Shown here piece by piece: positions 40,177 to 49,652 of a stretch of 64,000 nucleotides of DNA. Source of the DNA: Pseudomonas mosselii (GTDB taxonomy: Bacteria; Pseudomonadota; Gammaproteobacteria; Pseudomonadales; Pseudomonadaceae); assembly GCF_003205295.1 (NCBI RefSeq), contig NZ_QJRP01000003.1:1-64000 (forward strand), read 5' to 3'. How positions within the stretch are numbered: the first letter of the stretch is position 1; the number at the start of each line of letters is the position of its first letter. Under the pieces are notes generated by a model. The model saw only the letters and a list, made by a program, of their open reading frames with translations, had not been told where the DNA came from and searched no databases. A program made the position numbers and the translations under genes.

Positions 40177-43100
40177 GCGAGGCGAACCTGAACACCCCCG
40201 GCGAGCGCCACGACACGGTGGCCCTGGCCTGGACCAAGGCGCCGATTCTCGATTGCCTGGGCCAGGCGCGCCAGGCCCTGGAGCGCTTCTCGGCGGAGCC
40301 GGGCGACCTGTCGATGCTGGCGTTCTTCGTCGACAACCTGCACCAGGTCCACGGCTGCCTGCACATGCTCGCGCTGCCGGGCGCGATGCGCCTGGCCGAG
40401 GAGCTGGAGCTGCTCGGGCGGGCCATGGCCGACGGCCAGGTGAGCCCTCGCGGCGATTGCCTGGGCGCGCTGTTCCGCGGGCTCGAGCAATTGCCGCCGT
40501 ACCTGGATCGTCTGCGTGGCGCGCGCCACGACCTGCCGCTGGTGGTCATGCCGCTGCTCAACCAGTTGCGGGTCTGCCGTGGCGCCGAACCCCTGGCCCA
40601 GGGCAGCCTGCTGGGCGACCTGGGGCAACGGCTGGCCGGTGCGGCGGACCTGGCCAACCTCGACCTGTCGCTGGGCAACTGGCGCGAGCACATGCAGGCC
40701 GGCCCCGGGCGCGATGCGTTGCGCTCGGTGGTGATGGCCCTGTGCGACGACCTGATGCGCATCAAGGACCGCCTCGACCCTTTCGTCGGTGGCGAACGCT
40801 CGCCACACGAGCCGCTGGAGACGCTGCTGCCGCCCTTGCGACATGTGGCTGACACCCTGGCGGTGCTGGGCTTCCAGCAGCCGCGGCGGGTGATCATCGA
40901 CCAGGTGCTGGCGCTGCAGGCACTGGTCGAGAAGGACGGAGCCGTGGACGAGGCGCTGCTGATGGACGTCGCCGGGGCACTGCTGTATGTCGAGGCCACC
41001 CTCAACGGCATGGTTGGCCCGCTGGAGGAAACCAACCCCGGCAGCCTGCCCGGCTCGGACCTGGCCGAAATCCGCCAGCTGGTGCTCAACGAATCGCTCA
41101 ATGTGCTGCAGCAGGCCAAGGACCTGATCGGCGATTGCCTGGAGTCCGACTGGTCGCGCCAGCGCCTGCAGGCCCTGCCCGGCTTGTTGCAGCAGGTACG
41201 TGGAGCGCTGGCGATGCTGATGCTGCCGGCCGCCGCCGAGGTGTTCGCCGGTTGTGCGGGCTATGTGCAAGGCTGGCTGGTGCATCTGGAGGATGAGCCG
41301 CAAGCGGACGAACTGGCGCACCTGGCCGATGCCCTGAGTGCCGGCGAGGCCTGGCTGCAATGGCGGGTGGCCGATCCGCTGGCCGACGCCCAGCGCTTCA
41401 TCGACATGGCCCACGCCAGCCTGGCCGCGCTGGGCGTGCAGTGCGCCCGCGACACATCAGCCGCAGGCGGTGAGCAGGCGCTGGACGGTATCGACGATGA
41501 GTTGCGCGAGGTGTTCCTCGAAGAGGCTGGCGAGCTGCTGCCTGAGATCGAGCGCCAATGGCTGCGCTGGCGCGCCGACAACGGTCTGCGCGAGGCGTTG
41601 ATCGAGGTGCGCCGGGCCCTGCACACGCTCAAGGGCAGCGGGCGAATGGTCCATGCCGAAGCCGTGGCCGAGCTGGCCTGGGGCGCCGAGCACCTGCTTA
41701 ATCGGGTGCTGGAGGGGCGCATCGTGCTCAGCGCCGAAGGTCTGGTGGCCCTGCAGCAGGTGTTCGTGCGCCTGCCCGACCTGCTGGCCGACTTCGCCGC
41801 CAGCCAGTTGCCGCCCACGGCCGAGATCGAACAGCTGGCCGGGCACCTGCATGCGCTGGCGCTCAATGACACGCCGGTCAGCGCCAGCATCGATGGGCTC
41901 GATCCGCAATTGCTGGAGATCTTCCGCAACGAGGCCCAGGGCCACCTGGCCGGGCTCGATGGCTTCCTGCAGGCGGTCGACGGCCGGGGCAGCGCGGTCA
42001 GCGACAGCCTGCAACGTGCCCTGCACACCCTCAAGGGCAGCGCCGCCATGGCCGGCGTGATGCCGGTGGCGGAACTGGCTACCGCCCTCGACCGCCTGGT
42101 GCGCGAATACAAGGGGCACCAGCTACCCCTGCAAGTGGCCGAGATCGAACTGCTGGAGGCGGCGCGTGCACTGTTCCACCTTGGCCTGGCCCAGCTGGGC
42201 AGCACACCGTTGGCGCCCATCCCCGGGGCCGTCGGGCTGATCGAGCAGGTCGGGCAGACGGTCGACGCCCGGCTGGCCCTGCTCCAGGCCGAGCCGCACC
42301 CGCCGCGCCGGACCCGACGCGACCCGCAACTGACGGCCACCTTCCTGACCATGGGCATGGATATCCTGCTCGATGCCGAGGCGCGGCTCGCCAACTGGCA
42401 GGGCGATCCCGCGCAGCATCACGAACTGCACCTGCTGCTCGAGGAAATGACCACCCTGGGTCACGGCGCGCACCAAGCCGAACTGTGGCAGGTCGATGAG
42501 GTCTGCGAAGGGCTGCTGGACCTGTATGGGGCGGTGGAGGAGGGTAGCCTGGCGGTAACGCCGCGCTTCTTCGCCGTTGCCCGGCAAGCCCACGAGGTGC
42601 TTTTCGACCTGTTCGACGAGATTGCCGCCGGCCAGGACCCGAGCCCCCGGCCCGAATGCCTGGCGACCCTGCATGGCTTGCTCGACGATGCGCTCGACCC
42701 TGCCGCCCTGGGGCTGGTCGGGGCGAACGGCGTGACGGTGCTGACAGCGCCCGGCGAGTTGCCGGACCCGGCGGTGGTCGAGCTGTTCCTCGAAGAAGCT
42801 GGGGATATTCTTGACGGTGCCGACCACGCCTTGCGGCAATGGAAGGCTGATCCGGACAGCCTGTCACCGCTGTCGGCGTTGCAGCATGATGTGCTGACCC
42901 TCAAGGGTGGGGCGCAGATGGCGGCGATCGGCGCTGTCGAGGTGCTGGCCCAGGAGCTGGCGCTGCTCTATGAAGGCCTGGTGGACCGCCGGCTGGGTGC
43001 CAGCCCGGCGCTGTTCGAGCTGCTCCGGCGCAGCCATGACGCCCTGGCCGGGATGTTGAAAAGCCTGCGCGAGGGCCAGGCACCGCTGTCGGCGGTGACG

Positions 43101-45470
43101 TTGCTGGGCGAATTGCGTGAGTTCCGCCACAGCGCCCCGCCTCCTGTCGCCTCCGAGCCGCAGGATGACAACGAAGAAGCCGAGGGCGACAAGGAGCTGC
43201 TGGACGTTTTCCTCGAAGAGAGCTCCGATATCCTCGAGAGCGCCGCCGAATCCCTGGCGCGTTGGCAGGCCGACCCGCGCAACACGGTCGAGGTGGAGAA
43301 CCTGCTGCGCGACCTGCACACGCTCAAGGGCGGCGCGCGCATGGTCGAGATCGCCGCCATCGGCGACCTTGCCCACGAACTGGAATTCCTTTACGAGCTG
43401 CTGGCCGCCGGGCGCCTGCCGCCGACGCCGGCCTTGTTCAGCCTGCTGCAGAACTGCCATGACCGCCTGGCACATATGCTCGACGCGGCGCGCCTGGGCG
43501 AGCCGCTGCATGCGGCCACGGCGCTGATCGACTACATCCGCAACTTCTCCAGCGCCGCCCTGACCGACAGCGTGGCCGGCCAGCCCCAGGCCGAGCCGGC
43601 CGCCGTCGAGGCCCCGGCCGCCGCCCCCGAGCGGGCGGGCGATATGGTCAAGGTCGATGCCGAACTGCTCGACGACCTCGGCAACCTGGCCGGTGAGCAC
43701 TCGGTCATCCGTGGGCGCATCGAGCAGCAGGTCAACGATGCGCAGTTCGCCCTCAACGAGATGGAGACCACGCTGGAGCGCATGCGCGACCAGCTGTTGC
43801 GCCTGGACATCGAGACCCAGGGGCGAATTTCCAGCCGTCACCAGTTCGAGGGTGACGCCTATGACGATTTCGACCCGCTGGAGATGGACCGCCATTCCCA
43901 GTTGCAGCAATTGTCGCGGGCGCTGTTCGAGTCCACCTCGGACCTGCTTGACCTCAAGGAGACCCTGCTGCAGCGGGCCCAGGAGGCCTACAGCCTCCTG
44001 CAGCAGCAGGCGCGGGTCAACAGCCAGTTGCAGGAGGGCCTGACCGCCACCCTGATGGTGCCCTTCGAGCGCCTTGTGCCGCGTCTGCAGCGGGTGGTGC
44101 GGCAGGTGGCCAGCGAGCTGGGCAAGCAGGTCGAGCTGGTGGTTGGCAATGCCGAGGGCGAGCTCGACCGCAGCGTGCTCGAACGCATGGTCGCACCCCT
44201 GGAGCACATGCTGCGCAACGCCGTCGACCATGGCCTGGAGGCCCGCGAGGCGCGCCTGGCGGCCGGCAAGCCGGAGCAGGGCACCATTCACCTGAACCTG
44301 CTGCACGAAGGCGCCGACATCGTCATCGAGATGAGCGACGACGGTGCCGGAGTGCCGCTGGAGGCGGTACGCAACAAGGCGATCAAGCGCGGCCTGCTCG
44401 ATCCGCAGGCGCGCCTGAGCGATCACGAGATCCTGCAGTTCATCCTGCGCCCCGGGTTCTCCACGGCCGAGAAGATCACCCAGATCTCCGGGCGCGGCCT
44501 GGGCATGGATGTGGTCCACGAAGAGGTCAAGCAACTGGGCGGCTCGATGAGCATCGAGTCCAGCCCCGGCAAGGGCGCGCGTTTTCTGATCCGCCTGCCG
44601 TTCACCGTGTCGGTGAACCGGGCGCTGATGGTGCACGTGGAGGAGGAGCAGTACGCCATCCCGCTGAACACCATCGAGGGCATCGTGCGCGTGCCGCCGG
44701 CGGAGCTGGAGGCCTGCTACCGGCTCGATCCTCCCCGCTACAGCTATGCCGGACACGACTACGCGCTGCGTTACCTCGGCGACCTGCTGCAGGGCGGCGG
44801 CCTGCCCGGGTTGCTGGGCCAAAGCGTGCCGCTGCCGGTGCTGCTCACCCATTCCCATGAGCAGTCGTTCGCCATCCAGGTCGACGGCCTGTCGCCCAGC
44901 CGCGAGATCGTGGTCAAGAGCCTCGGCCCGCAGTTCGCCGCGGTGCCGGGGCTGTCTGGCGCCACCCTGCTGGGGGACGGGCGGGTGGTGCTGATTCTCG
45001 ACCTGCTCGGCCAGTTGCGCGGCCAGCAACGGCGCCTGGCGCGCCTGCCGGGCGTGGTCGAGGGGGCGCATGCGCTGACTGGCCCGGTGCCTCGGCGGCC
45101 ATTGCTGGTGATGGTGGTGGACGACTCGGTGACCGTGCGCAAGGTCACCAGCCGCCTGCTCGAGCGTCACGGCATGAGCGTGCTGACGGCCAAGGACGGC
45201 GTCGATGCCATGGCGCTGCTTGAGGAGCACCGTCCGGATGTGCTGTTGCTGGATATCGAGATGCCGCGCATGGATGGCTTCGAAGTGGCCACGCGGATCC
45301 GCCGCGATGAGCGCCTGAGCCAGCTGCCGATCATCATGATCACCTCGCGTACCGGCCAGAAGCACCGCGACCGGGCCATGGCCATCGGCGTCAATGAATA
45401 CCTCGGCAAGCCGTACCAGGAATCGGTGCTGCTGCAGAGCATCGCCCACTGGAGCCGACCCCATGCTTGA
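40173..45470 (+). CDS. chpA: Chemotaxis-type hybrid histidine kinase ChpA (PilL)
   Basis: A 1765-residue hub kinase of Pil-Chp signalling. The N-terminal region holds diverged HPt-like repeats. Canonical HPt motifs (HTLKG) put histidines at residues 484, 618 and 1049, while a fourth copy has Leu908 in place of His (VLTLKGG). The CheA core follows: dimer helices, N-box [12 protein letters not shown] near 1345, G-boxes and a CheW domain around 1480-1600. A receiver domain ([12 protein letters not shown] near 1642, acceptor Asp in [12 protein letters not shown] near 1693) ends the protein. GTG start overlaps pilJ; the stop overlaps chpC by 8 bases. Confidence 0.95.
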   Translation: MSEANLNTPGERHDTVALAWTKAPILDCLGQARQALERFSAEPGDLSMLAFFVDNLHQVHGCLHMLALPGAMRLAEELELLGRAMADGQVSPRGDCLGALFRGLEQLPPYLDRLRGARHDLPLVVMPLLNQLRVCRGAEPLAQGSLLGDLGQRLAGAADLANLDLSLGNWREHMQAGPGRDALRSVVMALCDDLMRIKDRLDPFVGGERSPHEPLETLLPPLRHVADTLAVLGFQQPRRVIIDQVLALQALVEKDGAVDEALLMDVAGALLYVEATLNGMVGPLEETNPGSLPGSDLAEIRQLVLNESLNVLQQAKDLIGDCLESDWSRQRLQALPGLLQQVRGALAMLMLPAAAEVFAGCAGYVQGWLVHLEDEPQADELAHLADALSAGEAWLQWRVADPLADAQRFIDMAHASLAALGVQCARDTSAAGGEQALDGIDDELREVFLEEAGELLPEIERQWLRWRADNGLREALIEVRRALHTLKGSGRMVHAEAVAELAWGAEHLLNRVLEGRIVLSAEGLVALQQVFVRLPDLLADFAASQLPPTAEIEQLAGHLHALALNDTPVSASIDGLDPQLLEIFRNEAQGHLAGLDGFLQAVDGRGSAVSDSLQRALHTLKGSAAMAGVMPVAELATALDRLVREYKGHQLPLQVAEIELLEAARALFHLGLAQLGSTPLAPIPGAVGLIEQVGQTVDARLALLQAEPHPPRRTRRDPQLTATFLTMGMDILLDAEARLANWQGDPAQHHELHLLLEEMTTLGHGAHQAELWQVDEVCEGLLDLYGAVEEGSLAVTPRFFAVARQAHEVLFDLFDEIAAGQDPSPRPECLATLHGLLDDALDPAALGLVGANGVTVLTAPGELPDPAVVELFLEEAGDILDGADHALRQWKADPDSLSPLSALQHDVLTLKGGAQMAAIGAVEVLAQELALLYEGLVDRRLGASPALFELLRRSHDALAGMLKSLREGQAPLSAVTLLGELREFRHSAPPPVASEPQDDNEEAEGDKELLDVFLEESSDILESAAESLARWQADPRNTVEVENLLRDLHTLKGGARMVEIAAIGDLAHELEFLYELLAAGRLPPTPALFSLLQNCHDRLAHMLDAARLGEPLHAATALIDYIRNFSSAALTDSVAGQPQAEPAAVEAPAAAPERAGDMVKVDAELLDDLGNLAGEHSVIRGRIEQQVNDAQFALNEMETTLERMRDQLLRLDIETQGRISSRHQFEGDAYDDFDPLEMDRHSQLQQLSRALFESTSDLLDLKETLLQRAQEAYSLLQQQARVNSQLQEGLTATLMVPFERLVPRLQRVVRQVASELGKQVELVVGNAEGELDRSVLERMVAPLEHMLRNAVDHGLEAREARLAAGKPEQGTIHLNLLHEGADIVIEMSDDGAGVPLEAVRNKAIKRGLLDPQARLSDHEILQFILRPGFSTAEKITQISGRGLGMDVVHEEVKQLGGSMSIESSPGKGARFLIRLPFTVSVNRALMVHVEEEQYAIPLNTIEGIVRVPPAELEACYRLDPPRYSYAGHDYALRYLGDLLQGGGLPGLLGQSVPLPVLLTHSHEQSFAIQVDGLSPSREIVVKSLGPQFAAVPGLSGATLLGDGRVVLILDLLGQLRGQQRRLARLPGVVEGAHALTGPVPRRPLLVMVVDDSVTVRKVTSRLLERHGMSVLTAKDGVDAMALLEEHRPDVLLLDIEMPRMDGFEVATRIRRDERLSQLPIIMITSRTGQKHRDRAMAIGVNEYLGKPYQESVLLQSIAHWSRPHA

Positions 45471-45936
45471 ACATATTGCCGGCCAGCGCAGCAGCCTGAC
45501 TGGGTTGCTGCTGCCCCTGGGCGATCGTACCTTGGTGTTGCCCAACGTGGCGGTGGCCGAACTGATCGGCCACCGTGTCATCGCCTGTGAGCCAGGGGAG
45601 CCGGCCTGGCATCTGGGCTGGGTGAACTGGCGCCAGCAACGGTTGCCGTTGATCGGCTTCGAGGCGGCCTGCGGCGGGCAGACCCCCTGCGGCGAGCGGG
45701 CGCGGGTGGTGGTGCTCAACGCCCTGGGGGATACCGGGCTGCGTTACCTCGCGTTGCTGCTGCAGGGGATCCCGCGCTCGTGCAAGCTCGACAGCCAGCT
45801 GAATTATGTCGATGTGCCGTTGGCGGGGCTGGAACTGGCGGCGGTGCAGGTGGGTGAACAGGTGGCGCGGGTGCCTGACCTGGCGGGGTTGGAAAGATTG
45901 GTGCGTGACGCGCAACTGCAACCTGTAGCCGGCTAG
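45463..45936 (+). CDS. chpC: CheW-like protein ChpC
   Basis: A 157-residue second CheW-type adaptor. The core LLLPLGDRTLVLPNVAVAELIGHRVI...LGWVNWRQQRLPLIGFEAACGG fits a CheW domain, though it is diverged. In P. aeruginosa ChpC links extra inputs to the Pil-Chp kinase. The ATG at 45463 overlaps the end of chpA, so it is the last gene of the operon. Confidence 0.88.
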   Translation: MLEHIAGQRSSLTGLLLPLGDRTLVLPNVAVAELIGHRVIACEPGEPAWHLGWVNWRQQRLPLIGFEAACGGQTPCGERARVVVLNALGDTGLRYLALLLQGIPRSCKLDSQLNYVDVPLAGLELAAVQVGEQVARVPDLAGLERLVRDAQLQPVAG

Positions 45937-45956
45937 GATGGTCTCTGGGTGGGCCC

Positions 45957-45985
45957 TATCGCGGGGCAAGCCCGCTCCCACGATA
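45957..45985. repeat. Single REP (type C) after chpC
   Basis: TATCG and CGATA bound the core CGCGGGGCAAGCCCGCTCCC. It is an unpaired copy 21 bases after the chpC stop. Confidence 0.75.
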
Positions 45986-46029
45986 AGGTGGGGGAGGAAC
46001 CCGACCGGCGTAGCGAGGTCTTTGCTTGC

Positions 46030-46647
46030 ATGTACTACGGTGAACGTTTCAACGCTTGGACCCATCTGGTCGGCGCGATCCTGGCCTGTATTGGCGCGAT
46101 CTGGCTGATCGTCGTGGCGGGCTTGCAGGGCGATCCCTGGAAGATCGTCAGTTTCTCCATCTACGGCTTCACCCTGCTGCTGCTCTACAGCATCTCCACC
46201 CTCTACCACAGCACCCGCGGGCGGGCGAAGCTGATCATGCGCAAGCTCGACCACCTGTCGATCTACCTGCTGATCGCTGGCAGCTACACACCCTTTTGCC
46301 TGGTCAGCCTGCGCGGGCCGTGGGGCTGGAGCCTGTTCGGCGTGGTTTGGGGGTTGGCGTTGGTCGGCATGCTGCAGGAGATCAAGCCGCGCTCGGAGGC
46401 GCGGATCCTGTCGATCGTCATCTATGCGCTGATGGGCTGGATCGTGCTGGTGGCGGTCAAGCCTCTGCTGCACAGCCTGGGCGGTGCCGGCTTCGCCTGG
46501 CTGGCGGCCGGCGGTATTTTCTACACCGTCGGCATCATCTTCTTCGCCTTCGACAGCCGGTTCCGCCACTGGCATGGCATCTGGCACCTGTTCGTCATCG
46601 CCGGCAGCCTGATGCACTTCGTCGCGGTGTTTTACTACGTGCGCTAG
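46030..46647 (+). CDS. Hemolysin III / YqfA family membrane protein
   Basis: A 205-residue PAQR-type inner-membrane protein with about seven helices. Family signatures are YYGERFNAWTHLVGA at the start, YSISTLYHSTRGRAKLIMRKLDHLSIYLLIAGSYTPFCL in the middle (conserved His and Asp), and FRHWHGIWHLFVIAGSLMHF at the end. Despite the name, membrane-energetics or lipid roles are more likely than haemolysis. ATG 46030 gives the family start. It converges on the second rsmE with a 4-base overlap of stops. Confidence 0.92.
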   Translation: MYYGERFNAWTHLVGAILACIGAIWLIVVAGLQGDPWKIVSFSIYGFTLLLLYSISTLYHSTRGRAKLIMRKLDHLSIYLLIAGSYTPFCLVSLRGPWGWSLFGVVWGLALVGMLQEIKPRSEARILSIVIYALMGWIVLVAVKPLLHSLGGAGFAWLAAGGIFYTVGIIFFAFDSRFRHWHGIWHLFVIAGSLMHFVAVFYYVR

Positions 46648-47363
46648 AAGTCGCCCCACAACTGCTGCGCCACTGACAGCGCCACCACGGGCGCTGTCTC
46701 GGTGCGTAGTACCCGTGGGCCGAGGCGGGCGGCGTGGTAGTCGCAGGCCTTGGCCTGCTCGACTTCCGCCTCGCTCAGACCGCCCTCGGGGCCGATCAGG
46801 AAGGCCAGCTTCGCTGGTTTCTCATGGCTGGTCAGCGGTTCGGCCACCGGGTGCAGCACCAGCTTGAGGTCGGCCTCGGTGCCCTTGAGCCATTCGGTCA
46901 GGGTGACCGGCGGGTGGATGACCGGCAGGGTCGAGCGGCCGCATTGCTCGCAGGCGCTGATCGCCACCTGGCGCCAGTGGGCCAGGCGCTTGTCGGCGCG
47001 CTCGTCCTTCAGACGCACTTCGCAGCGTTCGCTGACGATCGGGGTGATTTCGTTGGCGCCCAGTTCGGTGGCCTTCTGGATCGCCCAGTCCATGCGCTCG
47101 CCGCGGGACAGGCCCTGGCCGAGGTGGATGTGCAGCGGCGAGTCGGCCTGGCCGGGGAGGGCCTGGTCGAGGCTGACGCGCACGCTTTTCTTGCCCACCT
47201 CGAGCAGTTGGCCGAGGTATTCCTGGCCGCTGCCGTCGAACAGCTGCACGGCGTCACCGGCGGCCATGCGCAGCACGCGGCCGATGTAGTGGGCCTGGGC
47301 TTCGGGGAGCTCGTGCTCGCCGAGGCCAAGCGGGGCGTCGATGAAGAAGCGGGAGAGTCTCAT
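46644..47363 (-). CDS. rsmE: 16S rRNA (uracil1498-N3)-methyltransferase RsmE
   Basis: A 239-residue SPOUT methyltransferase that N3-methylates U1498 of 16S rRNA. It has the full signature set: MRLSRFFIDAPL, AHYIGRVLRMAAGDAVQLFDG, QGLSRGERMDWAIQKATELG, LAFLIGPEGGLSEAEV and LGPRVLRTETAPV. It fits the canonical enzyme better than the paralogue at 14462-15169, so the symbol is placed here. It lies upstream of bioA's 3' end, separated by a REP pair. Confidence 0.93.
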   Translation of the reverse strand: MRLSRFFIDAPLGLGEHELPEAQAHYIGRVLRMAAGDAVQLFDGSGQEYLGQLLEVGKKSVRVSLDQALPGQADSPLHIHLGQGLSRGERMDWAIQKATELGANEITPIVSERCEVRLKDERADKRLAHWRQVAISACEQCGRSTLPVIHPPVTLTEWLKGTEADLKLVLHPVAEPLTSHEKPAKLAFLIGPEGGLSEAEVEQAKACDYHAARLGPRVLRTETAPVVALSVAQQLWGDF

Positions 47364-47395
47364 GGTTCTACTCGGAATCTGATGGGGACATCGTC

Positions 47396-47519
47396 CCCTG
47401 TAGGAGCGGCCTTGTGCCGCGAAAGGGCCGCAAAGAGGCCCCAGGCCTTCAGCTTCGCAGCAGAGATTGCCGGGGCTGCTCTGCAGCCCCTTCGCGGCAC
47501 AAGGCCGCTCCTACAGGGG
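47396..47519. repeat. REP pair (type B) between bioA and rsmE
   Basis: Arms CCCCTGTAGGAGCGGCCTTG onward at 47396-47443 and the inverse copy at 47471-47519 flank a 27-base spacer. Same family as the pairs at 28.3 and 36.6 kb. Confidence 0.85.
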
Positions 47520-47538
47520 GGCGAGTGAAGGCTTGGGC

Positions 47539-48945
47539 CTAGCCCGGATCGCGGAAATCGGGGTGAAAATCGGCCGGCACCGCCACGCTGACGCGGTCAC
47601 GGGTGGCGATGTCGATCCCTTCGCTGGCCACCTCGGCCAGGAAATCGATCTGCTCCGGGGTGACGACGTAGGGCGGCAGGAAGTACACCACGCTGCCCAG
47701 CGGGCGCAACAGCGCGCCACGGCTCAGGGCGTGCTCGTAGACCTTCAGGCCGCGGCGTTCCTGCCAGGGGTAGGCGGTCTTGCTGGCTTTGTCCTGGACC
47801 ATCTCGATGGCCAGGGCCATGCCGGTCTGGCGGATCTCGGCGACATGGGCGTGGTCGGCCAGGTGCGCGGTGGCGCTGGCCATGCGCGCCGACAGGGCTT
47901 TGTTGGCCTCGATGATGTTGTCCTGCGCGAAGATGTCCAGGGTCGCCAGGGCCGCGGCGCAGGCCAACGGGTTGCCGGTGTAGCTGTGCGAGTGGAGGAA
48001 GGCGCGCAGGGTCGGGTAGTCGTCGTAGAAGGCCTGGTACACCTTGTCGGTGGTCAGGCAGGCGGCCAGGGGCAGGTAGCCGCCGGTCAGGGCCTTGGAC
48101 AGGCACAGGAAGTCCGGACGGATGCCGGCCTGTTCGCAGGCGAACATCGTGCCGGTGCGGCCGAAGCCCACGGCGATCTCGTCGTGGATCAGGTGCACCT
48201 CATAGCGGTCGCAGGCCTCGCGCAGCAGCTTGAGGTACACCGGGTGGTACATGCGCATGCCGCCGGCGCCCTGGATCAGCGGCTCGACGATCACCGCGGC
48301 GATGCTGGCGTGGTGTTCGGCCAGGGTCTGCTCCATGGCCGCGAACATGTTCCGCGAATGCTCCTCCCAGCCCATGCCTTCAGGGCGCAGGTAGCAGTCC
48401 GGGCTCGGCACCTTGATGGTGTCCAGCAGCAGGGCCTTGTAGGTCTCGGTGAACAGTGGCACGTCGCCCACCGACATCGCCGCGATGGTTTCGCCGTGGT
48501 AGCTGTTGGTCAGGGTGACGAAGCGCTTTTTCTGCGGTTTGCCGATGTTCTGCCAGTAGTGGTAGCTCATCTTCAGCGCCACTTCGATGCACGAAGAGCC
48601 GTTGTCGGCGTAGAACACTCGGTCCAGGCCGGCAGGGGTCATGGCCACCAGGCGCTCGGACAGCTCGATCGCCGGCTGGTGACTGAAACCAGCCAGGATC
48701 ACGTGCTCGAGCTGGTCGACCTGGTCCTTGATGCGCTGGTTGATACGCGGGTTGGCATGGCCGAACACATTGACCCACCAGGAGCTGACCGCGTCCAGGT
48801 AGCGCTTGCCCTCGAAGTCCTCGAGCCATACGCCCTCGCCGCGGCGGATCGGGATCAGCGGCAGCTGCTCGTGGTCTTTCATCTGGGTGCAGGGGTGCCA
48901 CAGGACCTTGAGGTCGCGTTGCATCCACTGATCGTTGAGGCCCAT
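47539..48945 (-). CDS. bioA: Adenosylmethionine-8-amino-7-oxononanoate aminotransferase
   Basis: A 468-residue class III PLP aminotransferase making 7,8-diaminopelargonate in biotin synthesis with SAM as amino donor. WHPCTQMKDHE and the SSWWVNVFGHANPRIN segment identify BioA, NSYHGETIAAMSVGD follows, and the PLP lysine is Lys284 in CLSKALTGGYLPLA. ATG 48945 follows AGGAG. The other bio genes are not in the window, as usual for Pseudomonas. Confidence 0.96.
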   Translation of the reverse strand: MGLNDQWMQRDLKVLWHPCTQMKDHEQLPLIPIRRGEGVWLEDFEGKRYLDAVSSWWVNVFGHANPRINQRIKDQVDQLEHVILAGFSHQPAIELSERLVAMTPAGLDRVFYADNGSSCIEVALKMSYHYWQNIGKPQKKRFVTLTNSYHGETIAAMSVGDVPLFTETYKALLLDTIKVPSPDCYLRPEGMGWEEHSRNMFAAMEQTLAEHHASIAAVIVEPLIQGAGGMRMYHPVYLKLLREACDRYEVHLIHDEIAVGFGRTGTMFACEQAGIRPDFLCLSKALTGGYLPLAACLTTDKVYQAFYDDYPTLRAFLHSHSYTGNPLACAAALATLDIFAQDNIIEANKALSARMASATAHLADHAHVAEIRQTGMALAIEMVQDKASKTAYPWQERRGLKVYEHALSRGALLRPLGSVVYFLPPYVVTPEQIDFLAEVASEGIDIATRDRVSVAVPADFHPDFRDPG

Positions 48946-49018
48946 GGGCACTTCTCCTGGCGTTACGGCTCGGTTTGACCGCGTAAGCCTAAGCAATGCC
49001 GGGGAGCAGGACAACCGC

Positions 49019-49447
49019 TCAATGACGCCAGGCCGGGCGCCATTCAAGTTGGCGCACATGTACGGTGCACTGGGGCAGGGTAGAGAGGGTCAGGCGGTCG
49101 AGCGGACCAGGCACGTCGTGCCAGAAGGTCCCGGGCCGGCCGGGGCCTGGCGTGAACTCGATGTACTCCTGGTCGCGCAAGGTCAGCCAGTAGGCAGTCG
49201 ATACGCAGTCGAGCATGTCGATATCGAGCTCGAGCAGCAGGCAGTCGACCGTCTGGCCGAAGATGAACTCGACATCGCACTGGCCACGGACGATCAGTTC
49301 GGTGCCAATGCGCCCCTCGTCTGTCTGGTAATGCGCGCTGTAGGCGACGCCGCTCGAGACGATGCTCAGCCCGGAGGGTGTGCGCCAGTTGATCTCTGGC
49401 AGGGGTGGCGAGGCGACCCAACTGGCAACGTCTTCCGTGTAGATCAC
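49019..49447 (-). CDS. Hypothetical protein
   Basis: About 142 residues, family not recognised. GTG 49447 is preferred because GAGGAA lies 8 bases upstream; the frame is open to 49519. Codon third positions are strongly G/C, as in the neighbours, and the reading frame holds no rare-codon run, so it is probably real. The protein is acidic and beta-rich (ELIVRGQCDVEFIFGQTVDCLLLELDID) with no signal peptide or membrane helix. It sits alone between bioA (same strand) and the divergent amine oxidase. Confidence 0.6.
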   Translation of the reverse strand: MIYTEDVASWVASPPLPEINWRTPSGLSIVSSGVAYSAHYQTDEGRIGTELIVRGQCDVEFIFGQTVDCLLLELDIDMLDCVSTAYWLTLRDQEYIEFTPGPGRPGTFWHDVPGPLDRLTLSTLPQCTVHVRQLEWRPAWRH

Positions 49448-49652
49448 TGCTGTTTCCTCGACATGCCTCTGGAGTACATGCCTAGCCTGCAAGCCCCTGC
49501 GACAAACGGCTACTGACAAAAATACCAGTTGCCAAAGGCACTTGATGTCACTGCGGTGGCAGGGTGGGCAGAGGTGACGTATTCTTAACGCATCTCTCCC
49601 GGGGCATTCTTCCCCGTCTCTTCTATCGCTTCTCTAACCGGAGTTCGCCATC

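Noticed and set aside
42864..45719. 951-codon minus-strand open frame opposite chpA
   Set aside because: The same GC-skew effect; chpA carries the CheA, CheW and receiver motifs on the plus strand.
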